A stretch of 41,975 nucleotides of DNA from Desulfobacteraceae bacterium (GTDB lineage: Bacteria > Desulfobacterota > Desulfobacteria > Desulfobacterales > JAABTS01). A program made the position numbers and the translations under genes. The stretch lies in contig JAABTS010000031.1 in NCBI GenBank assembly GCA_011389735.1, positions 1-41,975 on the forward strand. The letters are read 5' to 3'. How positions within the stretch are numbered: position 1 is the stretch's first letter; each line of letters starts with the position of its first letter. The notes below the pieces were generated by a model. The model ran no database searches and was not told where the DNA came from. It saw nothing but the letters and a program-made list of their open reading frames with translations. Positions 19,072 through 27,880 of this stretch are shown piece after piece.

Positions 19072-20346
19072 TCATTCGGACACTACCCGGTTTCGGCCTT
19101 CGTCTTTGGCGCTATACAAAAGCTGGTCCGCCCGGTTTATCATGGTTTCCATCGTGTCTCGAGGCTGATTGGCGATTCCGACGGAAACAGTCATCCGGAT
19201 CACCTGGTCATGATAAACGATTTCGCTGTTTTCAATTTTTACCCTCAGATTTTCAAACTTTTCATACACTTTGTCATCGTCGAGGCCGCAAACAAGGATG
19301 CAAAATTCCTCGCCTCCAAACCGGGCCACGATATGCGGTTTATCAAAGGCCTGAGTCAAAACGCCGGACATAAATTTCAGCACGTTGTCGCCGGCGTCAT
19401 GGCCAAGGGTGTCGTTGATTTTTTTGAAAAAATCGATATCCACCATGCCGACGGCTACGGGCCGATTCTTTTTCCGGTATTCAGTGAACATTTGATCGCC
19501 TTTTTCAAAATAATAGCGCCGGTTGTATAGCTTGGTCAACGGATCCCGCGTGGCTGTCTCTTTTAATTCCGAAATATATTCGAGCACTTCGATATTCTGG
19601 CTCACCCGGGCGTAAAATTCTTCTCTTTCAAAGGGTTTGGTCAAGAAATCATTGGCTCCTGATTTTAAAAATTTGGCGGATAACAGGCCGCCGCCCTGAG
19701 CCGAAATGCCGATAATGGCGAGTTCATTTTTGTCATATTTTTTTCTCAGCCGGGACACCAGTTCAAATCCGTCCATTTTCGGCATGTTGTAATCCGTAAT
19801 GACCATACGGGTGTCAGGATTTTTGTCGATCGTAGCAAGCGCCATAATCCCGTCTTCGGCTTCCACCACATTGAATTTGTGCGTGGTCAGCAGTTTCCGG
19901 TAATAATTCCGGAATCCCCGGCTGTCGTCGACCACCAAAACTTTTATATACTGGTTCCGGTATATCCTGCGGATTAAATCGTTGATGTGTTTCAAACTCT
20001 GCAAACCGTCCTTGATCATGTAATCGATGACGTTCTTGTTTAGAATGTCTTCCCTTACTTTTTCATCGAACGTCGCCGTCAAAACCACCGAAGGGATTTT
20101 TTTGGACAGTACGTAATCCACGATTTCTCCGTCCGGAGCGTCGGGGAGGTTCAGGTCGAGCAGGGAGATAAAGAAATCGGTCTCCGCAGTCAATATTTCT
20201 TTGGTTTCGGCAAACGATGAAGCCGAAACGGTTTCCATGCCCAATTTGGATTCAATCTGCCTGCATATAAAATTGGAAATGGATTTAACGTCCTCGACGA
20301 TTAAAATCCTACGAAATGTTTTTCGATCGTCAGCATCCGTCGCCAT
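19072..20346 (-). CDS. Response regulator with two receiver domains and GGDEF (diguanylate cyclase)
   Basis: The 424-residue protein begins with two receiver domains, both with intact phospho-acceptors (D64 in SLLDLNLP and D185 in VITDYNMP), followed by a GGDEF domain (about 262-422) with an intact GGEEF (344-348) and the metal aspartate in VDIDFFKKIND. It should make cyclic di-GMP when activated. The RxxD inhibitory site normally just before GGEEF is not present (the segment reads DKPHIVARF), so product inhibition may be absent. It is the last gene of the minus-strand signalling block and is separated from the preceding regulator by 320 bp holding two family-A repeats. The start codon has only a weak ribosome-binding site. 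Confidence 0.92.
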   Translation of the reverse strand: MATDADDRKTFRRILIVEDVKSISNFICRQIESKLGMETVSASSFAETKEILTAETDFFISLLDLNLPDAPDGEIVDYVLSKKIPSVVLTATFDEKVREDILNKNVIDYMIKDGLQSLKHINDLIRRIYRNQYIKVLVVDDSRGFRNYYRKLLTTHKFNVVEAEDGIMALATIDKNPDTRMVITDYNMPKMDGFELVSRLRKKYDKNELAIIGISAQGGGLLSAKFLKSGANDFLTKPFEREEFYARVSQNIEVLEYISELKETATRDPLTKLYNRRYYFEKGDQMFTEYRKKNRPVAVGMVDIDFFKKINDTLGHDAGDNVLKFMSGVLTQAFDKPHIVARFGGEEFCILVCGLDDDKVYEKFENLRVKIENSEIVYHDQVIRMTVSVGIANQPRDTMETMINRADQLLYSAKDEGRNRVVSE

Positions 20347-20405
20347 TTTACCGTATCCGTTCTTGATGGAGGTTTTTGTGAATTACAGTTTCATCGATGA
20401 TGAAT

Positions 20406-20511
20406 ATACAGGTTTTCAAAAATTGATTTTTCAAGGCGGAAGGTCCGGGATCGTATGTTCGTCTATCCCGGGCCGGAAACGCAGTGAAATTCGATTTCTG
20501 AAAAACTATAC
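20406..20511. repeat. Family-A palindromic repeat, copy A10
   Basis: A full forward copy with arms CAGGTTTTCAAAAATTGA and TCGATTTCTGAAAAACTATA and inner GGTCCGGGAT / ATCCCGGGCC. Together with A11 it fills the 320-bp gap between the GGDEF gene and the next regulator. A small stem at about 20529-20556 (TATATGAAA / TTTCATACG) lies between the two copies. Confidence 0.85.
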
Positions 20512-20561
20512 CAGTTTTTTGTGTGATCGTATATGAAAAAACAGGTTTGTTTCATACGGTT

Positions 20562-20671
20562 TTATATCGGTTTTCAAACATTAAATTTCACAAGGCGGAA
20601 GGCCGGGGGATAATCCGATTGGTTTATCCGGGGCCTGCGGCATGGTGAACGTTCATTCCCGGAAAGCTATG
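20562..20671. repeat. Family-A palindromic repeat, copy A11
   Basis: A forward copy with TATATCGGTTTTCAAACATT, then AATTTCACAAGGCGG, GGGGGATAATCC, and a diverged right arm. Its right edge touches the stop codon of the regulator gene at 20667, so the repeat directly abuts coding sequence. Confidence 0.75.
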
Positions 20672-21461
20672 TCTCGTCTTCCGGTTCCTCTGAATCATCC
20701 AGTTCCGGGTACAAGATTTTTCGGCATTCGGGACAAATACCGTGACTGAATTTTGCTTCCGATTTGCGGCTGATAAATGTTTCCAGATCCTCCCATCGAT
20801 CGTTTTCGTCCCGGATTTTTTTACAATTCGAACAAACAGGGAGAAAGCCGTGCAAGGTTTGAATGGTTTCAACCGCCCCTTTCAACTCTTGATTGACCCG
20901 TTCCAGCTCCCTTTTGTGCTGAAGCGCGTTTTCATAGGCGGACATCAGCAAATCCAGAATTTGAATCCGGTCGGAATTTATGAAATGGCGCTTTCCGGCG
21001 AAATAAATTTCGATCCCCATGTCGGATCGTGGATTCCGGCGGATTTCCTGATTCACCAGAATGTAATTGATTCGCTTGATCAACAACGTTTCGTCATATG
21101 GCTTGGTCAGGAAATTGTCCGCGCCGCTTTCCAGCCCCCGTATAATGTCCTCTGGTTCCGACAGCGCCGTTAAAAGGAGAACCGGGATAAAGTTGAGCCG
21201 GTCGTTGGAACGGATATGGCGGCACAATTCAAGACCGTCCATTTCGGGCATCATCACGTCGCTGATAATCAGGTTGGGGGTGAAATCTTCGAGGATCGCC
21301 ATGGCTTCGACGCCGTTTAACGCAATGGAAATCCGATAGCCGTGTTTTTCCAGAAGAAGCCGCAGTTTTCTGGCCTGAATGATACTGTCCTCGACCACCA
21401 GAATATCAGCGTTGTTTTTAGATTTTTCGCCGCCGCGATCATGCATTTGGAAATCTCCCAT
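20667..21461 (-). CDS. Response regulator with C-terminal Cys4 module
   Basis: The 264-residue protein has an N-terminal receiver domain (about 17-135) with an intact acceptor (D68 in IISDVMMPEMDG) and a K120-P switch. A helical linker (about 165-205, likely coiled coil) leads to a compact C-terminal module with two CxxC pairs (C210/C213 and C243/C246) around LPVCSNCKKIRD, WEDLETFI and FSHGICPEC. This module recurs at the end of signalling proteins in deltaproteobacteria; its function is not established and it may bind zinc. An in-frame ATG at 21446, preceded by GGGAGA, may be the true start. It follows cheB by 76 bp. Confidence 0.85.
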   Translation of the reverse strand: MGDFQMHDRGGEKSKNNADILVVEDSIIQARKLRLLLEKHGYRISIALNGVEAMAILEDFTPNLIISDVMMPEMDGLELCRHIRSNDRLNFIPVLLLTALSEPEDIIRGLESGADNFLTKPYDETLLIKRINYILVNQEIRRNPRSDMGIEIYFAGKRHFINSDRIQILDLLMSAYENALQHKRELERVNQELKGAVETIQTLHGFLPVCSNCKKIRDENDRWEDLETFISRKSEAKFSHGICPECRKILYPELDDSEEPEDET

Positions 21462-21537
21462 GATTAAACGCGTCTTCCTCTTTCATCGTATCTACTGGTT
21501 TCCATTAGTTCCGGCGATCCCCTGTTGTTTCGAGCTT

Positions 21538-22644
21538 TCATTTTCGGGAGGCATTATGATGCAATCTGTTCAATAATTCAACAATTTTCGAAGGGGGGAG
21601 CACATATTTGGCTGTATTCAAGCGCACCGCCTCGCCGGGCATTCCGAAAATGACGGAGCTGTCCTTGCTTTGAGCCACCGTCAGCCCTCCTTTTTCCTTG
21701 ATTTTTCCCAGCTCCGCGGCTCCGTCGACCCCCATTCCGGTCAACAAAACGCCGGCGACCCGGCTTGAAAAAGCATCGGCGGCGGAATTGAACAAATATG
21801 AGGCGCTCGGTTTGACGCTGTTGATACTGGGGCCGTTTTCAAGCAGAATTTCGCCCCGGGCGGTCACGCCCATATGTGAGCCGTCCGGGGCGAAATAGAC
21901 GTGGAATTTATAAATCGGATCGCGGTGTTTGGGTATTACGATCCGCAGCGGGGTATCGTTGGCCAGCCATCGAACCATGCCGTTCAGGAATCCCGGAGAA
22001 ATGTGCTGTACTATGAGGATCGGGAGGTCGAATCCCCGCTCCAGCCCGGAAAGAATTGTTTTTATCACCGGAGGTCCCCCGGTCGATGCGCCGATGGCGA
22101 TAATGCGGATATTTTTAACTTCATCGTCCGGAATTTGATCGACCCGGTGAAAACCGTTGTTTTTTTCTTTTTGGCGCCGTTCCTCCGGTTCGAGACGCCC
22201 GCTTTTCAATCGAAGCCGGTTTTCTACGTCAATGCGAACGATCATGTTGATCGTGGACACCATTTTATTCATTTTGCATGTGCGATCGCCTTCGTCCGGC
22301 GCGGCCGGGTTGTCGACCGCCGCCACCGCTCCCGCCCGGATCGCCCGGAACGCTTTAGCCACCTCCGGGGGCGACTTTCGAGATCCGGTGATGATCACGG
22401 GTATGGCTTTTTTGTGAAGGATTCTGCGGGTGACAACGGGCGCTTCGCCGCCGGGAATATTGACGCTTAAAACAACCACGTCCGGTTCGATACGCTCCGC
22501 CAGTTCAACGGCTTCATCGCCGTTTCCGGCTGTGCCCGCCACCACGAAATTGGTTTCCCGATCCAGCGCGCGACGGATAATGTCTACCGCGCCGGGGTCG
22601 CCGTCAGCGATTAAAATTCTAATGAGTCTGGATTTGTGTTTCAT
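21538..22644 (-). CDS. cheB: CheB-type protein-glutamate methylesterase with degenerate receiver
   Basis: This 368-residue protein has a receiver-like N-terminus (about 7-125) and a CheB methylesterase domain (about 178-365). The catalytic triad is present: S187 in GASTGGPP, H214 in QHISPG and D307 in TGMGVDGA. The receiver is unusual: the phospho-acceptor position is Ser (S60 in VVVLSVNIPGG) and the conserved Lys-Pro is replaced by Asn-Pro. Control by phosphorylation from CheA is therefore doubtful. It overlaps cheR by four bases, so translation is probably coupled. CheB removes methyl groups from chemoreceptors, or acts on a dedicated partner in alternative systems. Confidence 0.92.
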   Translation of the reverse strand: MKHKSRLIRILIADGDPGAVDIIRRALDRETNFVVAGTAGNGDEAVELAERIEPDVVVLSVNIPGGEAPVVTRRILHKKAIPVIITGSRKSPPEVAKAFRAIRAGAVAAVDNPAAPDEGDRTCKMNKMVSTINMIVRIDVENRLRLKSGRLEPEERRQKEKNNGFHRVDQIPDDEVKNIRIIAIGASTGGPPVIKTILSGLERGFDLPILIVQHISPGFLNGMVRWLANDTPLRIVIPKHRDPIYKFHVYFAPDGSHMGVTARGEILLENGPSINSVKPSASYLFNSAADAFSSRVAGVLLTGMGVDGAAELGKIKEKGGLTVAQSKDSSVIFGMPGEAVRLNTAKYVLPPSKIVELLNRLHHNASRK

Positions 22645-24227
22645 GAAACCGGCCGGTTTTTGAGGTTTTCAAGCAGTGTTTCCGTAACGCCGACAAAGGT
22701 TTTTACGGGCGCGCCTGTTCCGTGAGGCAGCACCGTATCCGGCGGCATGGCCGTCAGCAGATCCAACGCTTTTTCAAAATGACGCCTGGATTCGTTTGTT
22801 TTACCTTCCTGCCTCATAAGATTGCCGATCGTAAAATGGGCGGGCGCAAATTCCGGGTCCAGAAAGAGGACATGCCTGAGGGTGGTTTTGGAATCTTCGA
22901 ATCTACCGATTTCCTGATACAAGGTGGCCAGAAAATAATGAATTTCCGGATTGACATGGTCCGCAGCCGCGGCTTTTTCACACCACAAGACGGCTTCAGC
23001 CGTTTCACCGGTCGCTCCCAGAGCCCTGGCCGCCAAATACATTATTTTGGCCGAATGAATCGAGGCGCCGTTTTTTAAGCTTGCGGATTCGAGCAGAGGG
23101 CGGAGCGAATCCACTGCGGCTTGAAACGATCCGGTTTCGAAACAGGTGATCGCTTCAAGATAGACGTCCGGCGGCGGTTCAACGATATCTACGGGATCGG
23201 GCCGTCCGCGAAACGATTTGCTCTCGACTGAGGACCTTTCAGATCTTGAGGCTCGATCCAGCTTTACGCCGCCGCCGACTTGAAACGGTTTTGCACCCTC
23301 CATGGTTTTTCGGAACATGAGCACTCCGGAAAAATTTACCGGATTGAGCCGCACATGTTTTACATACCCGCTTTCGCTGGGGCTGATTACGAACCAGCCT
23401 CCTTTTTTCAGGGAGGATGCAAAACAATCGATGGTCCGGTGTCTTTGTTCAGGCTTGAAATACATCATCACGTTTCTGCAAAACACAATGTCCATGTCCT
23501 TGAATGTGCCGTCAGGGTCGAGCCGTCCGTTTTCGGCGAGATTGAGCTGCATGAAATCGACCATTCGCTTGATTTTCGGTACGATACGATACCTGCCCCC
23601 GGCCGATTTGGTGAAATAGGCGTCGAGCGCCCATTTGGGGGTTTCCCGAAAGGACCAGGTCGTGTAAACTCCTTCTCGAGCCCGTTCGATAAACGCCGTG
23701 TTGATATCGGAGCCCATGATCTTGATATTCCATGTATACCTGTCGGCCAGCATTCGATCAAGTAAAATTGCAAGCGTGTACGGTTCCTCGCCCGTGCAGC
23801 ATCCGGCGCTCCAGAACCGCAGCCGTTTGCCTTCATAGCGCCGTTTCCGGATAATTTCCGGCAGCACGGTGTCCCGTAGCACGTCGAACAGATGCATGTC
23901 CCTGAAAAAATAAGTTTCGCCGATAGTCAATCGTCTGGCGAGAACATCGAGAATCTCGCTGGTCGGCGGCTGCGATAAAAGACGGTTGATAAATGTTTCC
24001 ATGTTCGGAGGATCTTTTCCGGTTTCGTCCAGATCCCTGGCCGCCGCCGCCATGCTCCGCTTCAAGGCCCGCCACCGGTCTTTGGGGAAATAGAGCCCCA
24101 GGTTGTCGTTGATGTATTCGCTGAGTTGATTCAGCAAATATTCAGGGACATGGGCGTCGGTTTTGTCCGTTTCCGTATTTAACGGCGATTCGATCCGAAT
24201 TCCTGGAAACTTTACGGCTTCTTTCAT
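22641..24227 (-). CDS. cheR: CheR-type methyltransferase with TPR domain
   Basis: In this 528-residue protein residues about 28-310 form the CheR fold, with an all-helical N-terminal part followed by the SAM-binding motif SAGCCTGEEPY (140-150), DINTAFIERAREGVY and MDIVFCRNVMMYF. CheR methylates glutamates of chemoreceptors using S-adenosylmethionine. The C-terminal 170 residues contain TPR-like repeats (AVLWCEKAAAADHVNPEIHY, ATLYQEIGRFEDSKTTLRHV, PAHFTIGNLMRQEGKTNESR). CheR-TPR fusions are typical of alternative chemosensory systems. It overlaps the metallo-beta-lactamase gene upstream and cheB downstream by four bases each. No receptor, CheA or CheW is in the window. Confidence 0.93.
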   Translation of the reverse strand: MKEAVKFPGIRIESPLNTETDKTDAHVPEYLLNQLSEYINDNLGLYFPKDRWRALKRSMAAAARDLDETGKDPPNMETFINRLLSQPPTSEILDVLARRLTIGETYFFRDMHLFDVLRDTVLPEIIRKRRYEGKRLRFWSAGCCTGEEPYTLAILLDRMLADRYTWNIKIMGSDINTAFIERAREGVYTTWSFRETPKWALDAYFTKSAGGRYRIVPKIKRMVDFMQLNLAENGRLDPDGTFKDMDIVFCRNVMMYFKPEQRHRTIDCFASSLKKGGWFVISPSESGYVKHVRLNPVNFSGVLMFRKTMEGAKPFQVGGGVKLDRASRSERSSVESKSFRGRPDPVDIVEPPPDVYLEAITCFETGSFQAAVDSLRPLLESASLKNGASIHSAKIMYLAARALGATGETAEAVLWCEKAAAADHVNPEIHYFLATLYQEIGRFEDSKTTLRHVLFLDPEFAPAHFTIGNLMRQEGKTNESRRHFEKALDLLTAMPPDTVLPHGTGAPVKTFVGVTETLLENLKNRPVS

Positions 24228-25129
24228 GTATGCCCGGACGCCTTTTTAAACAGGTATTTCAGCATTTGACGCACCACCATGTGAACAATTTCTCTGGGCA
24301 TAGCCCCGGTTAAAGATTCAGTCATGAATTTGTCTGTCGCCTGATTCGCGGCGGCTTCGACATCGCCGGTTTCGGCCAGAATCCGTTCCAGCAGGGTCCG
24401 GGTTTCAGCCGCCGACGCTTTTGATCTCTCGAAAAACGTTTTTGCATCGTCTCCGGCGACCGCGCCGTAATGTTCGGGAAGAAACAGTTCGATATCCAGT
24501 TTCGACATCCGCTCCAAACTCTCCATGTATTGATCGAAATTGGAATTGGCGGCCGTAAACACCTTTTCCCCCAGTGGAAAACCGCCTGCGTCCGATGCAA
24601 ACAGCGCTTTCAATTCCGGAACATAAACCGCCGCCGAGCAGGACGAATGCCCCGGAACCTCGAGTATCCTCATCGTCAGATCGCCGCACGGCAATTCGTT
24701 TCCGTCGGACAAGATCTTTTCGACCTTGATATCGAATTCGAAAAGATTCATGGATTCAGCGATATCCCCCATATTCCACTTGTCAATCAACATTTTGTTC
24801 AAAGACCGGATCGAATCGACCACTCTGGGCGTTTCGAGCAATAGAGCGGCGCGCTCGGATGCGCAAACCTCAGCCCACGGCCATTTCCGCTTGAAATAGG
24901 GAATGATCCCCACATGATCGAAATGAGAATGCAAAATCATCAATTTCCGGATTTTGCGTCCATCCACTCCCGATTCGCTTATCCAATCCGCCACATCGGG
25001 CGTAATATGAATCATGCCGCCGCCTATCAGCGCATATTCGGTTCCGCCGTCGAGCAAATATACATTGGATTCTTCTCTGCCGAGCAATACAATTCGTTCC
25101 GTAATTTTTCCGGGCTTGCTTATAATCAC
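24224..25129 (-). CDS. Metallo-beta-lactamase-fold hydrolase
   Basis: The 301-residue protein has the metal-site motif LHSHFDHVG (HxHxDH), followed by EVPGHSSCSAAVYV and FASDAGGFP, giving the ligands of a two-metal hydrolase; EHYGAVAGDD follows later. It starts with GTG at 25129, preceded by AGGAG. The gene heads the cheR-cheB block and is translationally coupled to cheR (ATGA overlap). Metallo-beta-lactamase-fold proteins in signalling clusters may be redox sensors or hydrolases of small molecules; the sequence does not tell which. No flavodoxin domain is attached, so it is not a flavodiiron protein. Confidence 0.85.
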   Translation of the reverse strand: MIISKPGKITERIVLLGREESNVYLLDGGTEYALIGGGMIHITPDVADWISESGVDGRKIRKLMILHSHFDHVGIIPYFKRKWPWAEVCASERAALLLETPRVVDSIRSLNKMLIDKWNMGDIAESMNLFEFDIKVEKILSDGNELPCGDLTMRILEVPGHSSCSAAVYVPELKALFASDAGGFPLGEKVFTAANSNFDQYMESLERMSKLDIELFLPEHYGAVAGDDAKTFFERSKASAAETRTLLERILAETGDVEAAANQATDKFMTESLTGAMPREIVHMVVRQMLKYLFKKASGHT

Positions 25130-25142
25130 GTCTCACTCCTTG

Positions 25143-25248
25143 TTCAGGCTTCCGGAAATCTGATTTCACCGCGCCGTCGGCCCGAAAGACAAGCATATGC
25201 TTATCCGGAGAAACCCGCCTTGTGAAATTCAATTTCCGAAAACCGGTA
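25143..25248. repeat. Family-A palindromic repeat, copy A12 (reverse orientation)
   Basis: Arms TTCCGGAAATCTGATTTCA and TGTGAAATTCAATTTCCG enclose CCGTCGGCCCG, a loop with AAGCATATGCTTATC and CCGCCT. It sits directly upstream of the GTG-started gene at 25129, so the transcript leader of that operon may include it. Confidence 0.8.
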
Positions 25249-25318
25249 AAAATTAAAAAGGATAACAACCAAAAAAGATATATATCACATAACCGGTTTG
25301 ACGAAAAGGCGCAGCGTA

Positions 25319-25436
25319 CTATAGTTTTTCAGGAATTTAATTTCACGATGCGGCAGGCCCGGGATTGTTGGATTTTATGTTGAATGTTGAATGTTAAATG
25401 TTAAATGAGGGGACTCACATTCAACATTCAACAATT
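25319..25436. repeat. Half family-A copy A13 fused to a family-C hairpin
   Basis: The left half TATAGTTTTTCAGGAATTTA to GGCAGGCCCGGGATTGTTG is family A. It passes into ATTTTATGTTGAATGTTGAA, and a stem between TTGAATGTTGAATGT and ACATTCAACATTCAA ends the element; the family-A right half is absent. The junction GGGATTGTTG-ATTTT is the same as in copy A7. No gene lies between 25130 and 25580. Confidence 0.8.
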
Positions 25437-25580
25437 TTCCGGATTATTTTTTTTTGACGGCGTTTTGTCATTTCGGGATTGATTTACAATTGTTTCTTTG
25501 GTAGCTTCGTTTTTTTGGAAAAGTGGTTTTTAAATGGCTTGCCCATTGTGTTTTATATTTCAAAATCGGAGGTTAAAGTT

Positions 25581-26411
25581 ATGTTCAAAATTGTTAAGCG
25601 GGAAGAGATGGCTGAAGGCACAGTGGTCTTAAACGAGATCGAAGCGCCGCTCATTGCGAAAAAAGCCAAACCGGGCCAGTTTGTCATATTGAAAGCCAAT
25701 GAAACCGGTGAACGGATTCCATTGACCATGGCGGACACGGATCCGGACAAAGGCACGATTACGATCATTTATATGGTTGTCGGCAAGAGTACGGCGTTGT
25801 TCAAGACGCTTGAAACAGGAGACGAATACCAGGACGTGATCGGCCCCCTCGGCAAACCGACTCATATGGAAAAAGTCGGCAAGGTGGTTTGTGTCGGAGG
25901 CGGCACCGGTATCGCCGTGCTTCATCCGATTACACGAGGCCTTAAACAGGCCGGGAATCAGGTTACGTCCATTATCGGCGCCCGGAGCAAGGATCTGCTG
26001 ATTATGGAAGATGCAATGAAGGCCGCTTCCCATGAACTTCATGTATGCACTGACGACGGATCATACGGCCGTAAAGGATTTGTCACCAATGTATTGAAGG
26101 AAATACTGGACCGGGAGAAGATCGATCTTGTGGTCGGTATCGGACCGGTTCCCATGATGAAATTTGTGAGCGCGATGACCAAAGAATACGGAGTGAAAAC
26201 CATCGTGAGTTTGAACCCGATCATGGTTGACGGCACCGGAATGTGCGGCGGATGCCGCGTCACGATCGGCGGTGAAACCAAATTCGCCTGTGTGGACGGA
26301 CCGGAATTCGACGGCCACCAGGTGGATTACGACGAACTGATGAACCGGTTGCAGGCCTATTGCGAAGACGAAAAGGAATGCTACGACTCTTTTTGCACCA
26401 TGAATGCATAA
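25581..26411 (+). CDS. nfnA: NfnA subunit (ferredoxin-NADP oxidoreductase alpha / sulfide dehydrogenase beta-like)
   Basis: The 276-residue protein has an FAD-binding ferredoxin-reductase fold (RIPLTM near 45-50), an NAD-binding region (VCVGGGTGIAVL near 103-114) and a C-terminal [2Fe-2S] site (GTGMCGGCRV with a further Cys in KFACVDGPEFDGH). This is the small subunit of NfnAB, the cytoplasmic flavin-based bifurcating enzyme that couples NADH, NADPH and reduced ferredoxin. The ATG at 25581 follows GGAGG and replaces an upstream in-frame start with no family match. It is followed 38 bp later by nfnB. Confidence 0.92.
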   Translation: MFKIVKREEMAEGTVVLNEIEAPLIAKKAKPGQFVILKANETGERIPLTMADTDPDKGTITIIYMVVGKSTALFKTLETGDEYQDVIGPLGKPTHMEKVGKVVCVGGGTGIAVLHPITRGLKQAGNQVTSIIGARSKDLLIMEDAMKAASHELHVCTDDGSYGRKGFVTNVLKEILDREKIDLVVGIGPVPMMKFVSAMTKEYGVKTIVSLNPIMVDGTGMCGGCRVTIGGETKFACVDGPEFDGHQVDYDELMNRLQAYCEDEKECYDSFCTMNA

Positions 26412-26449
26412 GGGCGGATATTTATAAATATTACATTTCGGAGGAAGTT

Positions 26450-27862
26450 ATGGCGGATACAAAAGCGAAAAAAGAAAAAATTCCAAGGCATGCAATGCCT
26501 GAGCAGGACCCGGATATACGTAAACGAAATTTTTTGGAAGTGCCCACGGGATACACTGTGGAGGCGGCCATGCAGGAGGCCGGTCGGTGTCTGCAATGCA
26601 AAAAGCCGAGCTGTGTGGAAGGCTGTCCGGTGCAGGTGGATATCCCTGGGTTTATCGCATTGATCAGGGAAGGCGATTTCAATGGCGCCGTCAGAAATTT
26701 ATGGACCAAGAACAGTCTTCCGGCCGTTTGCGGCCGAGTTTGCCCTCAGGAAATTCAATGCGAAGGCAAATGTATCGTGGGTAAAAAGGACGATCCGGTG
26801 GCGATCGGTAATCTGGAACGGTTCGCTGCGGATTACGCCCGAATGAACCCTACCGGCGAATTGCCCCCGAAACAGAAATCCACGGGCAAGAAAGTGGCTG
26901 TGGTGGGGTCCGGGCCGTCGGGGCTGACTGTTGCGGGCGATTTGATCGTCAAGGGCCATGAGGTGACGGTGATGGAGGCCTTTCATAAGCCGGGCGGCGT
27001 TCTGGTCTATGGTATCCCTGAATTTCGGCTGCCCAAGGAAATTGTCTTTTCAGAAGTGGCGTTCCTCGAAAAACTGGGCGTCAAGGTAGAATGTAACGCG
27101 GTTGTCGGCAGGACGGTGTCGCTCGATGAGCTGTTCGAGGAAGGGTATGACGCTGTTTATATCGGGGTCGGCGCCGGTCTTCCTCGGTTCATGAACATTC
27201 CCGGAGAGAACCTGATCGGGATTCTTTCCGCCAACGAATACCTCACCCGGGCGAACCTTATGAAAGCCTACCTGTTCCCGGAAGTTGACACGCCCATTCC
27301 GCGCGGTAAGAACGTGGTCGTACTCGGCGCCGGCAACGTGGCCATGGACTCGGCCAGAACCGCCATGCGTCTGGGCGCCGACAGCGTCAAAATCGTGTAT
27401 CGCCGGTCCAGGGACGAAATGCCCGCCCGGAAAGCCGAAATTCATCACGCCGAGGAAGAAGGGATCGAAATGATGCTGCTGACCAATCCCACAAAATATA
27501 TCGGCAATGAAAACGGACGGCTGACCGGCATGGAATGTTTGAAAATGGAGCTGGGCGAACCCGATGCGTCGGGCCGCCGGAGACCCGTGCCCATCGAGGG
27601 ATCGGAATTCAATATCGACACCGACCTGGTGATCGTGGCCGTGGGATCGGGCGCCAACCCGCTGTTGACCCAAACCACAAAGGATATGCAGCTCAATGAC
27701 TGGGGCTACATCATCGCTGATCCGGAAACCGGGAAAACGACCAAACGGGGCGTTTGGGCCGGCGGCGATATCGTTACGGGCGCCGCCACGGTCATCCTCG
27801 CAATGGGAGCCGGCAGAAAGGCGGCGGATTCAATTCACCAATACCTCTCCTGGGGGTGGTAA
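26450..27862 (+). CDS. nfnB: NfnB subunit (NADPH-dependent GltA-like flavoprotein)
   Basis: The 470-residue large subunit of NfnAB is related to the small subunit of glutamate synthase. The N-terminal domain has two Cys clusters for [4Fe-4S] centres (CLQCKKPSCVEGCP and CGRVCPQEIQCEGKC). An FAD Rossmann motif (VAVVGSGPSGLTVAGDL), an NADPH Rossmann motif (VVLGAGNVAMDSARTAMRLG) and the closing flavin motif VWAGGDIVTGAATVILAMG follow. In the enzyme this subunit carries the bifurcating flavin. The ATG at 26450 is chosen because GGAGG precedes it. No glutamate synthase large subunit is nearby, which, with nfnA upstream, favours Nfn over GltBD. Confidence 0.93.
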   Translation: MADTKAKKEKIPRHAMPEQDPDIRKRNFLEVPTGYTVEAAMQEAGRCLQCKKPSCVEGCPVQVDIPGFIALIREGDFNGAVRNLWTKNSLPAVCGRVCPQEIQCEGKCIVGKKDDPVAIGNLERFAADYARMNPTGELPPKQKSTGKKVAVVGSGPSGLTVAGDLIVKGHEVTVMEAFHKPGGVLVYGIPEFRLPKEIVFSEVAFLEKLGVKVECNAVVGRTVSLDELFEEGYDAVYIGVGAGLPRFMNIPGENLIGILSANEYLTRANLMKAYLFPEVDTPIPRGKNVVVLGAGNVAMDSARTAMRLGADSVKIVYRRSRDEMPARKAEIHHAEEEGIEMMLLTNPTKYIGNENGRLTGMECLKMELGEPDASGRRRPVPIEGSEFNIDTDLVIVAVGSGANPLLTQTTKDMQLNDWGYIIADPETGKTTKRGVWAGGDIVTGAATVILAMGAGRKAADSIHQYLSWGW

Positions 27863-27880
27863 CGTAAAGGAGGCGTCATT

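Noticed and set aside
26450-27862. Glutamate synthase small subunit (gltD)
   Set aside because: The domain layout is shared, but an NfnA-type subunit is directly upstream and no glutamate synthase large subunit is present.
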